Of a DNA stretch of 64,000 nucleotides, positions 1 through 8,639 are shown piece by piece. Under the pieces are notes generated by a model. The model searched no databases. It saw only the letters and a program-made list of their open reading frames with translations, and was not told where the DNA came from. The DNA is from Arthrobacter sp. V1I9 (lineage in GTDB: Bacteria > Actinomycetota > Actinomycetes > Actinomycetales > Micrococcaceae). The translations under genes and the position numbers were made by a program. The number at the start of each line of letters is the position of its first letter. Positions within the stretch are counted from its first letter, which is position 1. The DNA lies in the NCBI RefSeq assembly GCF_030817075.1, contig NZ_JAUSYU010000001.1:3782001-3846000 (forward strand). The letters are read 5' to 3'.

Positions 1-1
1 C

Positions 2-1246
2 GTAATAACTCCCGTGGCCTTCACGGATCCGCCCTTACTCAATTCCGTCGGAGTTCACGAACCACTTGCCTTACGGGCCATTGTTGAAGTCCACACCGTT
101 ACCGGGCTCATCGGGCTGGGAGAAACATACGGTGACGCGGGCCATCTTGAACTGCTGAACAAAGCAGCAGAAGCTGTCAAAGGTGCCTCACCCTTCGACG
201 TAGGCCGGCTCTGGACCGTCATCGGTGACGTTCTAGGTGGAATTTCACGAGGATCACAGACCGGTCTCATGGGTCCTGAAACGACCGGCAAGACCATCGG
301 CAGCGTGGTCGCGCCGTTCGACTCAGCCTTCTATGACCTTCAGGGACAAATTCTTGGTGAACCGGTGTGGTCAGTGCTCGGCGGCAAACACCGCGACCAC
401 GTCGATTTCAGTGCCTACCTCTTTTACAAGTGGGCGACGCATCCTGGAGGCCAAGAGGACCGCTGGGGTCAGGCCCTAGATCCAGCTGGGATTGTGCGTC
501 AGGCACAGACAATGGTTCGTGAGTACGGCTTTAAATCCCTGAAGCTCAAGGGAGGTGTCTTTGCACCCGACGAGGAAGCAGAAGCTATCGAGGCACTTCG
601 CACCGCGTTTCCATCATTGCCCTTAAGGGTGGATCCCAATGGTGCTTGGTCCGTCGAAACTTCTGTCCGCGTTGGCGAACGGCTCGGCCAGGCCCTGGAA
701 TATTATGAGGACCCAACAATGGGAATCGAAGGGATGTCAGAAGTAGCCCGCCGCACCGGCATTCCCATGGCAACCAACATGTGCGTTGTGGAAACCGGCC
801 ATATTCCGAAGGCGATCCGGCTTAACGCCGTCCAAGTGATTCTCATCGACCAGCACTACTGGGGAGGATTTCATCCGTCCCTGAATCTCGCAGCACTCTG
901 CAAAACCTTCGGTATTGGCGTGTCGATGCACTCCAACAGCCACCTTGGAATCAGCCTTGCGGGAATGGTCCATCTTGGTGCAGCCACAGAGAACCTGACC
1001 TATGCTCTTGACACGCATTGGCCGTGGAAAGACGAGTCCGAGGATGTGGTCAGCACAGCCAATCTGCAGTTCATCGACGGAGCGATCCGGGTACCAGACA
1101 AGCCTGGCCTCGGGGTTGAGCTCGACCGTGAAGGCCTGGGAAGGTTGCACGAGAAGTATCTGGCCTCGAACATCCGAACGAGAAATGACACCGCCTACAT
1201 GAAATCCATCGAGCCCGAGTACGAGTACGTCGCACCGCGCTGGTAA
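2..1246 (+). CDS. Glucarate dehydratase-like enolase-superfamily enzyme, 5' end outside window
   Basis: Predicted to dehydrate D-glucarate (or a related aldarate) to 5-keto-4-deoxyglucarate in the cytoplasm. The frame is open to the left edge, and the sequence before the first in-window GTG (VITPVAF) matches the paralogue at 15959, so the true start lies upstream. Enolase-superfamily acid/base and metal residues are visible in order: the KLK of SLKLKGG, the Asp of VDPNGAW, the Glu of YEDPT, the Asn of ATNMCV, the Asp of LIDQHYWGG and the His of MHSNSHLGIS. The last motif is characteristic of the glucarate dehydratase subgroup. The C-terminus is complete. Substrate is inferred from family; idarate or galactarate activity is possible. 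Confidence 0.88.
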   Translation, partial: VITPVAFTDPPLLNSVGVHEPLALRAIVEVHTVTGLIGLGETYGDAGHLELLNKAAEAVKGASPFDVGRLWTVIGDVLGGISRGSQTGLMGPETTGKTIGSVVAPFDSAFYDLQGQILGEPVWSVLGGKHRDHVDFSAYLFYKWATHPGGQEDRWGQALDPAGIVRQAQTMVREYGFKSLKLKGGVFAPDEEAEAIEALRTAFPSLPLRVDPNGAWSVETSVRVGERLGQALEYYEDPTMGIEGMSEVARRTGIPMATNMCVVETGHIPKAIRLNAVQVILIDQHYWGGFHPSLNLAALCKTFGIGVSMHSNSHLGISLAGMVHLGAATENLTYALDTHWPWKDESEDVVSTANLQFIDGAIRVPDKPGLGVELDREGLGRLHEKYLASNIRTRNDTAYMKSIEPEYEYVAPRW

Positions 1247-1617
1247 GCCGCAAGCCGTCCAGCCTGAAGTTGCGCCGAGGACGGGCTCACTTGAGGCGCC
1301 AGGCAGCCAACCCCGCTGGTAAGCAGGTTGACATTCCTGATAAAGGGATACGCCTACCTTCGGGAGCAGCGGCGGCACGCCTGACCGACCCACCTACAAC
1401 CACAGGAGTTGAACCGCAAACCTGCATAAAGGAGCGGTCCATCGAGACTTCCTCCTAGGTCCATGCCCATTCCAGCACCATACTGGGCATGGACCAGGGT
1501 CTTTGACGGCAATACTGTCCCTCAGATGCGGCAATACCTGACCTCAACGTTTGTCGTCGGCAATAAGGCTTGCACGTCTTTCGGCAGGGCAAACAGCAAT
1601 GAGAGGACTGCAGCCTA
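1247..1617. other. Intergenic stretch without a supported gene
   Basis: About 370 bases between the dehydratase and the lactonase. It contains one strong hairpin (1458-1495) and no open frame with a convincing start site or family match. The final part should carry the promoter or ribosome binding site of the lactonase gene, but I see no clear -35/-10 pair. Confidence 0.5.
1458..1495 (+). terminator. Hairpin, probable terminator after the glucarate dehydratase gene
   Basis: Perfect 12-base inverted repeat (GGTCCATGCCCA and its complement) with a 14-base loop. There is no long T-run, which is common for actinobacterial terminators. It lies about 210 bases after the dehydratase stop, so a regulatory role is also possible. 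Confidence 0.5.
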
Positions 1618-2688
1618 ATGACCCGCTTCGCCGTTTACGTCGCCTGCCACGAAGGTCTAAAAATCGAGGTCCTGCTGTTCGATTCAACTTCAGGCGCTTT
1701 AGTCCCCCTATCGCAGTTCTCCACCGCCGCATCCGTTCATTGCCTCGCCGTAAACAGGGCCAAAGATAAGCTGTATGCAGCTCTTGCAACCAATCCCCCG
1801 TCAATTGCATCGCTCCACATCACTGCCCAGGGTGGTTCCCTTCAAGAATCGGCCGCTGCCAATTCGATCGCCCGGCTTGCCTATCTAGCTGTGGACCCAT
1901 CAGGCCATTTCCTCCTCGGAGCGTCCTATGAGGGAAGCTTCGTATCCGTTACCCGCATCGATGACAACGGAGAAGTGACTGAAACGCCGGTAAGCAAGCG
2001 ACACCCAGGTCGTCACGCCCACGCCGTACTTTCGAGCCCCGACGGACGATTCCTATACGCCACCTCGCTAGGGGACGATCAAATTGTGTGGTGGGCTCTG
2101 GATGAAGGAGGGCAACTTGGTGAACAAAAGTCTTTGCCTTGTTCGCCCAACAGCGGTCCCCGCCACCTTCATTTCTCACCAAACAGTGCCCTGTTATATG
2201 CAATCCACGAATTATCGGGCACGATTACAAGCTATTCGCGGGATAAGGTCACCGGAGAGCTAACTGAGATTGGCGAGTTATGCTCAACAGCTCCCGAACT
2301 CGGGCTCGTACCTGGGACCATCCGCAACGGAACCGGTCCAGCTCCGCTAGTTAACGCCATCTGGAGTGCTGAACTTCAAGTCACCCCAAATGGACGTTTC
2401 CTTTACGCCACCGAACGAACCAGTAGCACTATAGCTGTGTTGGCTCAGGACGATCACACGCAATCACTAACACTGCGCGCAACGGTGAAAACAGAAGAAC
2501 AACCCCGCGGCATGGCAATCGACCCAACGGGAAACTTCTTAATTGTCTGCGGAGAAGTATCCAACAGGATCTCGGTCTACCGTATAGACCGAACCAGCGG
2601 CCTTCTGAGCCGGCAAAGCTCCCAAAGATGCTCAGCCGGGCCGAGATGGATAGAGTTCTTCCCCTACCAGGAAGCTTCAACTCCCTGA
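1618..2688 (+). CDS. Lactonase family beta-propeller protein (PF10282 type)
   Basis: A 356-residue cytoplasmic protein of the seven-bladed beta-propeller lactonase family that includes 6-phosphogluconolactonase (Pgl) and some aldarolactonases. Family features visible are the opening strand FAVYVACHEGLKI followed by D..SGAL, repeated blades of the type 'G.FL..A', 'DGRFLYATSLGDD' and 'NGRFLYATERTSS', and the end CSAGPRWIEF. Length is normal for the family. It lies between a glucarate dehydratase and a TIM-barrel amidohydrolase, and has no pentose-phosphate neighbours. I therefore infer an aldarolactone or uronolactone substrate rather than 6-phosphogluconolactone. The substrate is not provable from sequence. 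Confidence 0.82.
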   Translation: MTRFAVYVACHEGLKIEVLLFDSTSGALVPLSQFSTAASVHCLAVNRAKDKLYAALATNPPSIASLHITAQGGSLQESAAANSIARLAYLAVDPSGHFLLGASYEGSFVSVTRIDDNGEVTETPVSKRHPGRHAHAVLSSPDGRFLYATSLGDDQIVWWALDEGGQLGEQKSLPCSPNSGPRHLHFSPNSALLYAIHELSGTITSYSRDKVTGELTEIGELCSTAPELGLVPGTIRNGTGPAPLVNAIWSAELQVTPNGRFLYATERTSSTIAVLAQDDHTQSLTLRATVKTEEQPRGMAIDPTGNFLIVCGEVSNRISVYRIDRTSGLLSRQSSQRCSAGPRWIEFFPYQEASTP

Positions 2689-3020
2689 ACTGAGTCGTCC
2701 GGAACGCAAAAATTCCATGCACGTCGTGCTGACTTGATCAATCCCATCAGGCACCCTGCACCAACCAAGGGAATCCGCCATGACAAGCGCGGTACTAAGA
2801 ATTCTGCCGGAACACCACCCAATACTTGCGCAAGGAAATAGGGGGTGTGCGCCTGAAGCGTCCAGCAGAAGCTCAGGACTGCCCCTGCTCTAGTTATTAG
2901 CAGGCTGGAGCACACCCCAACCTAACAAGTCCATGTCGGACGGACTCTTCCGGTTTAGGGGTCGAAATCGAGCTGGCACAATAGGGTCTGAAGTCGCACA
3001 ATCCACGTACGGGGAACATC
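2689..3020. other. Intergenic stretch without a supported gene
   Basis: About 330 bases between the lactonase and the amidohydrolase. An 83-codon minus-strand frame covers most of it, but it has no recognisable family and no clear ribosome binding site, so I do not call it a gene. The two flanking genes may be separately transcribed. Confidence 0.4.
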
Positions 3021-3773
3021 ATGAACCGACGGATCTTTGACAGCCATTTCCACATCATCGATACCCGCTTCCCTCTTGTTCCGAACAAGGGGTATCTGCC
3101 GCCCGAGTTCACGGCGGCGGATTATCTTGGTGCCGTTTCAGATCTGGGAGTTACGGGTGGTGCTGTCGTCTCTGGTTCATTCCAGGCCTTCGACCAGAGT
3201 TACCTGATCGATGCGTTGGCGACTCTTGGGCCTATGTTCGTGGGCGTTGCCAATGTTGCCGAGACGATAAGCGACGACGAACTTCTTCGTCTCCGTGAAG
3301 CGGGAGTCCGTGGCGTTCGATTCAATCTTTACCGGGGCGGGTCCGCGGAAATAGAAAGCGTGTCGTCACTTGGGCGGCGAGTGTGGGACGTTGCCGGGAT
3401 GCACGTCGAGTTCTACCTCGACGCGAAGGATCTGGTCGAGTTGGAGCCGGTCATTGCAGCGCTTCCCAAGGTGAGTATCGACCACTTGGGCATGACGTCG
3501 AAGCATCGCAATGTCCTGCTCCGTCTTGTGTCCCGTGGCGTCCGGGTGAAGGCCACGGGATTTGGTCGGGTTGAGCTCGACGTTGCTTCGGCTGTCCGGG
3601 AAATCCACAAGCAGAATCCCGAGGCTTTGATGTTTGGAACCGATCTTCCCAGCACGAGAGCCCGAGTGCCGTTTCAGCCGCAGGATGTGGAACTCGTTGC
3701 GGACATTCTTGCTGAGGACGCGAATCTCGCCCTTTACGAGAACGGGGCGCGCTTTTACGGGTTGATTCCATGA
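3021..3773 (+). CDS. Amidohydrolase 2 family TIM-barrel hydrolase/lactone isomerase (COG3618-like)
   Basis: A 250-residue metal-dependent TIM-barrel protein. The HxH metal motif opens the protein (DSHFHI, residues 7-12). A strand-5/6 region VSIDHLG supplies another His, and the catalytic Asp is in MFGTDLPSTRARVPF near residues 208-222. Related enzymes act on lactones: 2-pyrone-4,6-dicarboxylate hydrolase (LigI), 4-sulfomuconolactone hydrolase and galactaro-delta-lactone isomerase. Given the neighbouring lactonase and glucarate dehydratase, I infer a sugar-acid lactone substrate. The protein is slightly shorter than typical relatives (about 270-300). The ATG follows GGGGAACATC, which contains a usable Shine-Dalgarno. 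Confidence 0.78.
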   Translation: MNRRIFDSHFHIIDTRFPLVPNKGYLPPEFTAADYLGAVSDLGVTGGAVVSGSFQAFDQSYLIDALATLGPMFVGVANVAETISDDELLRLREAGVRGVRFNLYRGGSAEIESVSSLGRRVWDVAGMHVEFYLDAKDLVELEPVIAALPKVSIDHLGMTSKHRNVLLRLVSRGVRVKATGFGRVELDVASAVREIHKQNPEALMFGTDLPSTRARVPFQPQDVELVADILAEDANLALYENGARFYGLIP

Positions 3774-3853
3774 GACTTCCCGCTTCCGATGACTTGAGCC
3801 CTTTCCGGTCCAGCCAGGCTCCCCTTCCGGCATCTTCGTAACGCTGAGGTCCG

Positions 3854-4792
3854 CTAACCCAAATGGCGTGAGAGCAGCAGCGGGGCAATCATGTCCCTCT
3901 CACTGGCGGACTTGGTCCACCATGAGCGTGCTTCGAGGACGTCTCCGTGAACGGCCGCAAGAAGGCCGAGCATGTTCATGCTGTCAGTGTCGTTCTCTTC
4001 AGCAGATTCCAGGAGTGCTTTTGGTGCGGCGTCACTGGTTGCTGTGTGGGTGTCCGGCAGCCCGAATAGCTGGAGCGAATGGGCGGCGACATTGTTGCCC
4101 AAGACCGCCGCCTGCTGGAGGAGCCGGCGGGCGGTGGGTACTTCCTGCTCGGCAATGTACAGCTCGGCCAGGCTCACGAGAACGTCCGGGTTTCCGTAAC
4201 GGGCGGCTGTGTTGCGGAAGCGCTCACGGGACTGCAGGTCTCCCCCCGTGAGGTACTCCCCCGTTAGTAGCATCGCAAAGGGTGCGTGGTCAGGGTGTTC
4301 ACTGTCGATTGCTGTTTGGTAGGCCTTTTGGGCGCCGATGGCGTCGCCCTGTCTTTGGAGGAGTAACCCCAGCCCGACCGCAGCTAAGGGGGCATATTCT
4401 GGGTTACCACTGTCGATTGCTGTTCGGTATGCTGCGTTCGCCGCAGCTGGATTTGCTTGTTTTTCCAGGAGCATCCCCTTCATGACCCAGGCGGAAGGCG
4501 CATGTTGGGGATGGTGACTGGTGATAGCCTGCTCAAACGCGCGGCGGGCTCGATCCCAGTCGCCGGCCTCCATCAGTCTTATGCCGACGAGGACAGCACC
4601 TCTTGGGGCGTACTCGGGATGGCCGCTGTCCTTCGCGGCTTGGAAGGCTCTTTGTGCTCCGGCGGGGTCGCCGGATTCCAGGCGCAGTGTTCCCAGGGTG
4701 ACTGCCGCTCTTGGGGCGTCATCAGGGTCGCCACGGTCGACCGTTTTTTGAAGCGCTGCTGCGGCTTCTGCGTGTCGCTGGTTTTGGTTCAT
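3854..4792 (-). CDS. Tetratricopeptide repeat protein
   Basis: A 312-residue soluble protein made mostly of TPR/Sel1-like repeats with no signal peptide. At least five consecutive repeats of exactly 36 residues are visible. Each begins with a conserved turn of the form (D/H/N)P-x-x-AP-x-A: DPDDAPRAA, HPEYAPRGA, HPQHAPSAW, NPEYAPLAA, HPDHAPFAM. Degenerate repeats and a Leu-rich C-terminal part follow. TPR arrays are protein-protein interaction scaffolds; the partner cannot be named. It is convergent with the amidohydrolase and 168 bases downstream of the MFS permease on the same strand, so it may be the last gene of that unit. Confidence 0.8.
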   Translation of the reverse strand: MNQNQRHAEAAAALQKTVDRGDPDDAPRAAVTLGTLRLESGDPAGAQRAFQAAKDSGHPEYAPRGAVLVGIRLMEAGDWDRARRAFEQAITSHHPQHAPSAWVMKGMLLEKQANPAAANAAYRTAIDSGNPEYAPLAAVGLGLLLQRQGDAIGAQKAYQTAIDSEHPDHAPFAMLLTGEYLTGGDLQSRERFRNTAARYGNPDVLVSLAELYIAEQEVPTARRLLQQAAVLGNNVAAHSLQLFGLPDTHTATSDAAPKALLESAEENDTDSMNMLGLLAAVHGDVLEARSWWTKSASERDMIAPLLLSRHLG

Positions 4793-4959
4793 TTGCGGCT
4801 CCGCTCGGCGCTACGCCATCACACATCGTGACCGTAGTTTCATTGTGATGGATGAACCCGGCCTATGTCGCTGATACTGCCAGGCAATCCAACTTTTGAA
4901 TGCCGCCTGTTCCGTAAGCACGGCACCTCTACGAAGGCATTCCATCCCGCGGGGAGGGC

Positions 4960-6171
4960 CTAGGTTGTGGGCCTTTTTGGCCATCTTACGGAGGCGGCGC
5001 AAAGAACTGCTGATGACATCCATAAGGCTCCGCCCGGTCCGGCTGGAGCTGCCAGCAACCCTGCCCCGATCGGCAGGGCAACCTGTCCGAGACGGTTGCC
5101 CAGCAGCCTCAGGGCCAGTGCGGCGCCACGTGCCTCGGGAGGGACCGCCTGGGTGATGAGCGTCATCGTGATGGGTTGTCCAAGGCCGAGGAAGAATCCA
5201 ACGATGGCTAAGAGAGCCGCCGCCAGGACAGGATTCCCGAACAGCCAGGGCAGGATCGATAGGCTTAGACCTGCGCCCGCGAGGCTGGCGGTGATAAGTC
5301 CGGTTCTGCTCCATTGAGACAGCATTACGGGCAGGAGCAGACGGGACGCGATCGAGGCGGCCGCCCGAACGGCGAGAAGGACGCCGATTCCGATGGGGGC
5401 GATTCCGTTTTCTTCTCCCAGCAGGGGGAGGAACGCGACGATGATGTCGGTTGTGGCCAGCAGTGCGAGGCTGGCGAGCATATTGGTCTTCACGGTGGGG
5501 ATACCCAGAAGGTGGGCGACAGACTTTGACTTGGGGGCCGCCTTCGCTTGAGTTGCTTCTGTTTTTGGGGCGTTCGCGCGTTCCTTGCCCGATGCCCCGA
5601 AGGCGATCGGAATGGCTAGCACCGCTATCGCCCCGGCGAGTATCAATGCCGAGTTGGCGTCCATGAGCCGGGCCGCTGCGGACACGTTTCCTGCAGGCCC
5701 CATGGCCAGACCTGCAACAAGTGGACCAACCAGCTGCCCAAGGGAGAACGCCGCGGTGAACCAGCCAAAGGCTGCGTCCATCCGGCTGAGCGGAACGAAT
5801 CGTGCGATGGCGGACTGTCCGGCAATCGTGAAGCACAGGTGGCCAATACCCAGCACTGCGCTGGACACAGCAACGAGCAGCAGGGATGGGGCGGCTGAGA
5901 GCAGGAGCGGACCGGTGGCGAGCAAGAGCGTGCCGGCCAGGGTGATGCCCTTCATCGAGGTGCGGCGGTCTGACAATCGACCGAGCCAGAGGGCGATGGC
6001 CACCGGAAGGAGGGCGAAGGAGGCAGAGGTCAGGCCCACTGCAACCGAGTCACCGCCCAGGGCCAACACTTTATAAGAAATGAGTGGCCTCGCCAGATTG
6101 AGAGCGATTTGGCAAAGCACCGCGGATGCGATCAGCATCCATAACCACCGGATCGACTTTCCCTCGCTCAC
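4960..6171 (-). CDS. Major facilitator superfamily permease
   Basis: A roughly 400-residue integral membrane protein with about 12 hydrophobic segments in two halves. The loop GRLSDRRTSMKG after helix 2 is the MFS motif A, and a second copy of the fold starts after a charged central loop (GKERANAPKTEATQAKAAPKSK). Substrate unknown. Start choice is uncertain: the open frame extends to a GTG at 6219, but AAAGGGGGA sits just before two GTG codons (6174 and 6171), so I prefer 6171. It lies directly downstream of a LysR gene on the same strand (gap about 100 bases) and is probably co-transcribed with it. Export of an acidic metabolite would fit the context, but this is inference. Confidence 0.8.
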   Translation of the reverse strand: MSEGKSIRWLWMLIASAVLCQIALNLARPLISYKVLALGGDSVAVGLTSASFALLPVAIALWLGRLSDRRTSMKGITLAGTLLLATGPLLLSAAPSLLLVAVSSAVLGIGHLCFTIAGQSAIARFVPLSRMDAAFGWFTAAFSLGQLVGPLVAGLAMGPAGNVSAAARLMDANSALILAGAIAVLAIPIAFGASGKERANAPKTEATQAKAAPKSKSVAHLLGIPTVKTNMLASLALLATTDIIVAFLPLLGEENGIAPIGIGVLLAVRAAASIASRLLLPVMLSQWSRTGLITASLAGAGLSLSILPWLFGNPVLAAALLAIVGFFLGLGQPITMTLITQAVPPEARGAALALRLLGNRLGQVALPIGAGLLAAPAGPGGALWMSSAVLCAASVRWPKRPTT

Positions 6172-6273
6172 CACTCCCCCTTTGGTGGTGCTGCCAAGCC
6201 AGTCAATGCAAGCCGACACGATCTGAATACAACCGGCCTCACCCTTGGCACGGGGCTTCTCGAATGCAGCGCT

Positions 6274-7194
6274 TCACCGGAAATCCGCGGTCGTTTCTTT
6301 GGCAACCTCCAGGAGGGTTGCCTGGAAGGCCATTTCCGCGGCAGCGCGCACCCTGTCGTGACGGTGGGCCAGGAGCACTCGTCGGGACGGGGCACTGGCA
6401 CCCAGTGAAACGATGCTGACACCGGGATGCTTATTGACAACGGCGGTTCGCGGAGCAAGCGCTATGCCCAGGCCAACACTGACCATTGCCTGGGCCTCCT
6501 GGTAGTCGTTGGCCTGAAAAGCGATCCGTGGAGTAAACCCTGCCGCACTAGCGCTTCTGTGCAGTACTTCAACCACAGGATGGGCATCACCGCGAACAAT
6601 CCATTCTTCGGCGGCCAGGTCTGCCATGTCCACTTGCTTTCGTCGCCCCAGTCGGTGGTCCTTGCCCACTATGAGCGCCGTAGCATCCTCGAAAACAGTC
6701 GTGAGGGCAAAGTCCCCAGGGTTGATCCGGTTCCATTCGTAGTCCCAGAGGAGAGACATTCCAACCTGGCCGTTCTCGAGCATCTCAACCAAGTCCTCGA
6801 AACGGCTGCTGCGCACGTGCAGCTCAATCGCCGGGTACTCCTTCTTGAACCGGCTGATCACGAGCGGGAGAAAGGATCCGCCGAGGGTGGGGAAGGTCCC
6901 CATGGTCAGGCTGCCCCGGTGGAGTCCTGCGATTTCTGCCAAATCCGCCTCAGCGGCAGCCATCTGTCGCAGGATGCGCCGGGTGTGCGCTGCGAGAACA
7001 TGACCGGCATCAGTGGGGACCATACCGCGGGTCTGCCGTTGAAGAAGTGGCTGCCCGATTTCGGCTTCCAGCCTCCGCAGCTGCTGCGACACCCCGGATG
7101 GGGAGTACACATGCTTTTCAGCAGCGGCGGTAATCGATCCGAGCTCGACCACGTCCAACAGCAGTTCAAGCCTCCTGATGTTCAGCACAGCCAC
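6274..7194 (-). CDS. LysR family transcriptional regulator
   Basis: A 306-residue regulator of normal LysR length. The N-terminal winged helix-turn-helix is clear (LELLLDVVELGSITAAAEK, then SPSGVSQQLRRLEAEIGQPL and TRGMVPTDAGHVL, residues 8-62). A substrate-binding effector domain follows (LTMGTFPTLGGSFLPLVISRF and onward). The GTG start has an ideal AAAGGAGG. It is divergently transcribed from the PrpF/tricarboxylate transporter operon across a 260-base gap that contains a T-N11-A dyad at 7355-7369. I infer that it controls that operon in response to a tricarboxylate or related acid. Confidence 0.9.
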   Translation of the reverse strand: MAVLNIRRLELLLDVVELGSITAAAEKHVYSPSGVSQQLRRLEAEIGQPLLQRQTRGMVPTDAGHVLAAHTRRILRQMAAAEADLAEIAGLHRGSLTMGTFPTLGGSFLPLVISRFKKEYPAIELHVRSSRFEDLVEMLENGQVGMSLLWDYEWNRINPGDFALTTVFEDATALIVGKDHRLGRRKQVDMADLAAEEWIVRGDAHPVVEVLHRSASAAGFTPRIAFQANDYQEAQAMVSVGLGIALAPRTAVVNKHPGVSIVSLGASAPSRRVLLAHRHDRVRAAAEMAFQATLLEVAKETTADFR

Positions 7195-7354
7195 CCGCCT
7201 CCTTTGAAGTATTTCTTATGCCCCCCTCACAATCCTATGCCTTCACTTCAGTACGGGCCGAAATTCCCGACCTCAATGCCTCATCGGTTCTACAGCTGCT
7301 CGCGTGAGCCTGATGGAAACCCGTTCCAGGAGCGGCTGATTGAAGTATTAGTGC

Positions 7355-7369
7355 ATAGACGTTCACTAT
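7355..7369. promoter_or_regulatory. Candidate LysR operator (T-N11-A dyad)
   Basis: ATAGACGTTCACTAT: the inverted repeat ATAG-N7-CTAT contains the T-N11-A pattern typical of LysR binding sites. It lies in the divergent gap between the LysR gene and the prpF-like gene, about 86-100 bases upstream of prpF. Binding is not shown. Confidence 0.45.
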
Positions 7370-7454
7370 TTGGTGTTTGTAATTCATATGAGGTTTGGAT
7401 CACACTTAGACAGCCGGTAAGGCTTGCAGGCCCAAGGAAGGGCCCTAGGAAGGT

Positions 7455-8556
7455 GTGAAAGCAATCATGTTTAAGATCCCAGCAGCGTGGATGCGGGGCG
7501 GAACCAGCAAGTGTTGGGTGTTCGAGTGGGACCATCTGCAGGTTCCCGGTAAGAGCGTGGACGAAGTTCTTCTGCGTCTCTTCGGCAGCCCCGACAACCG
7601 TCAGATCGACGGCGTCGGAGGCGGAACATCCACGACAAGCAAGGCCGTTATCCTGTCCCGCTCTGTCAGTGACGAGGCCGATGTCGACTACACGTTTGCA
7701 CAGGTGGCCATCGACGAGCAGAAAGTGGACTGGGGCAGCAACTGCGGCAACTGCTCAGCCGTAGTCGCCCCCTATGCGATCGAACGGGGCTGGGTGGTTC
7801 CCGGCCAGGAGACCACCTCCGTCCGGACCTTGAATACCAACACCGATCAGCTCATTTTGCAGAAGGTTCCAACGCCGGAGGGCAAACTTCAGGATCCGGG
7901 CACCCAGATGATCCCGGGCGTTCCGTTCCCCGGGCTGTCGGTCGGCATGGGGTTCCTGGATCCGGCCGGGAGGACCACCGGGAAGCTGTTCCCCACCGGT
8001 GAACCGGTGGAGAAGGTGACGTTCGATGGGCGGGAAGTCCCAGCGACGCTCATCGATGCCGGCGCTCCCCTGATCATCCTGGACGCTGAGTCCATCGGCC
8101 TCACCGGCAACGAGACGGCCGCGGACATCGACAGCCAGGCGGCACTTCTTGTCCATCTGGATGACGTACGCCGGGACGCCGCCGTGCGCATGGGCCTTGC
8201 AGCAACGCGCGCTGACGCCGCACGGGCGATACCCAAGCTGGCCCTGGTCGGCAAAGCGGCCCCGGAGGATGAAGCTGAGCTCAACGTCAGGATGCTGTCC
8301 ATGGGCAGGCTCCACCCGGCCATGCTGTCACCTGGCTATCACCGGAAGCGTAGCGCTGACCATGGCCGCCCAGCACGAAGGCACTGTGGTCCGGGATCTG
8401 CTCTCAACGGATCCTTCGTCCGGGCTCATCATGCGCACCCCCGCCGGCCTAGTCCAGACATGGGCAGAAATCAACGACGGCGTGCCCGTCGTCGGAACCA
8501 TCCGAAGCGCCCGCCGCATCGCGGACGCCGAACTGCTGCTTCCAGAGTCCTGGTAA
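7455..8556 (+). pseudogene. PrpF-family isomerase (4-oxalomesaconate tautomerase/2-methylaconitate isomerase-like), frameshifted
   Basis: PrpF proteins shift a double bond or isomerise unsaturated tricarboxylates such as 2-methylaconitate, aconitate or 4-oxalomesaconate. Visible motifs are AAWMRGGTSK, FGSPDNRQIDGVGGGTSTTSK, VDYTFAQV, DWGSNCGNCSAVVAPYAIERG and, late in the protein, GRLHPAM. Just after HPAM the family continuation AITGSVALTMAAQHEGTVV is found only in the next frame, entered near 8330. One extra base, for example in the CACC of TCACCTGG, explains it. Restored length is about 366 residues, normal for the family. As given, the product has an aberrant C-terminal tail and runs to 8618. 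Start is GTG 7455 or ATG 7467; AGGAAGG lies just upstream. It is first in a probable operon with the transporter. Confidence 0.8.
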
Positions 8557-8639
8557 GCGGAACACAAAATAACAGCCTGTCCTCTTATCGACACTGGAGT
8601 GGTGTTGCATTGAGGTAGGCCCAACCTAAGGATTCCTCA

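Noticed and set aside
2664..2915. 83-codon minus-strand frame with a hydrophobic stretch (WRIPLVGAGCLMGL)
   Set aside because: Could be a permease remnant, but the match is too short and there is no start signal or continuing homology.
2907..2928. Similar short strings ACACCCCAACCT near 2914 and 12787, suspected repeat element
   Set aside because: Only about a dozen bases agree and the surroundings are unrelated; chance similarity cannot be excluded.
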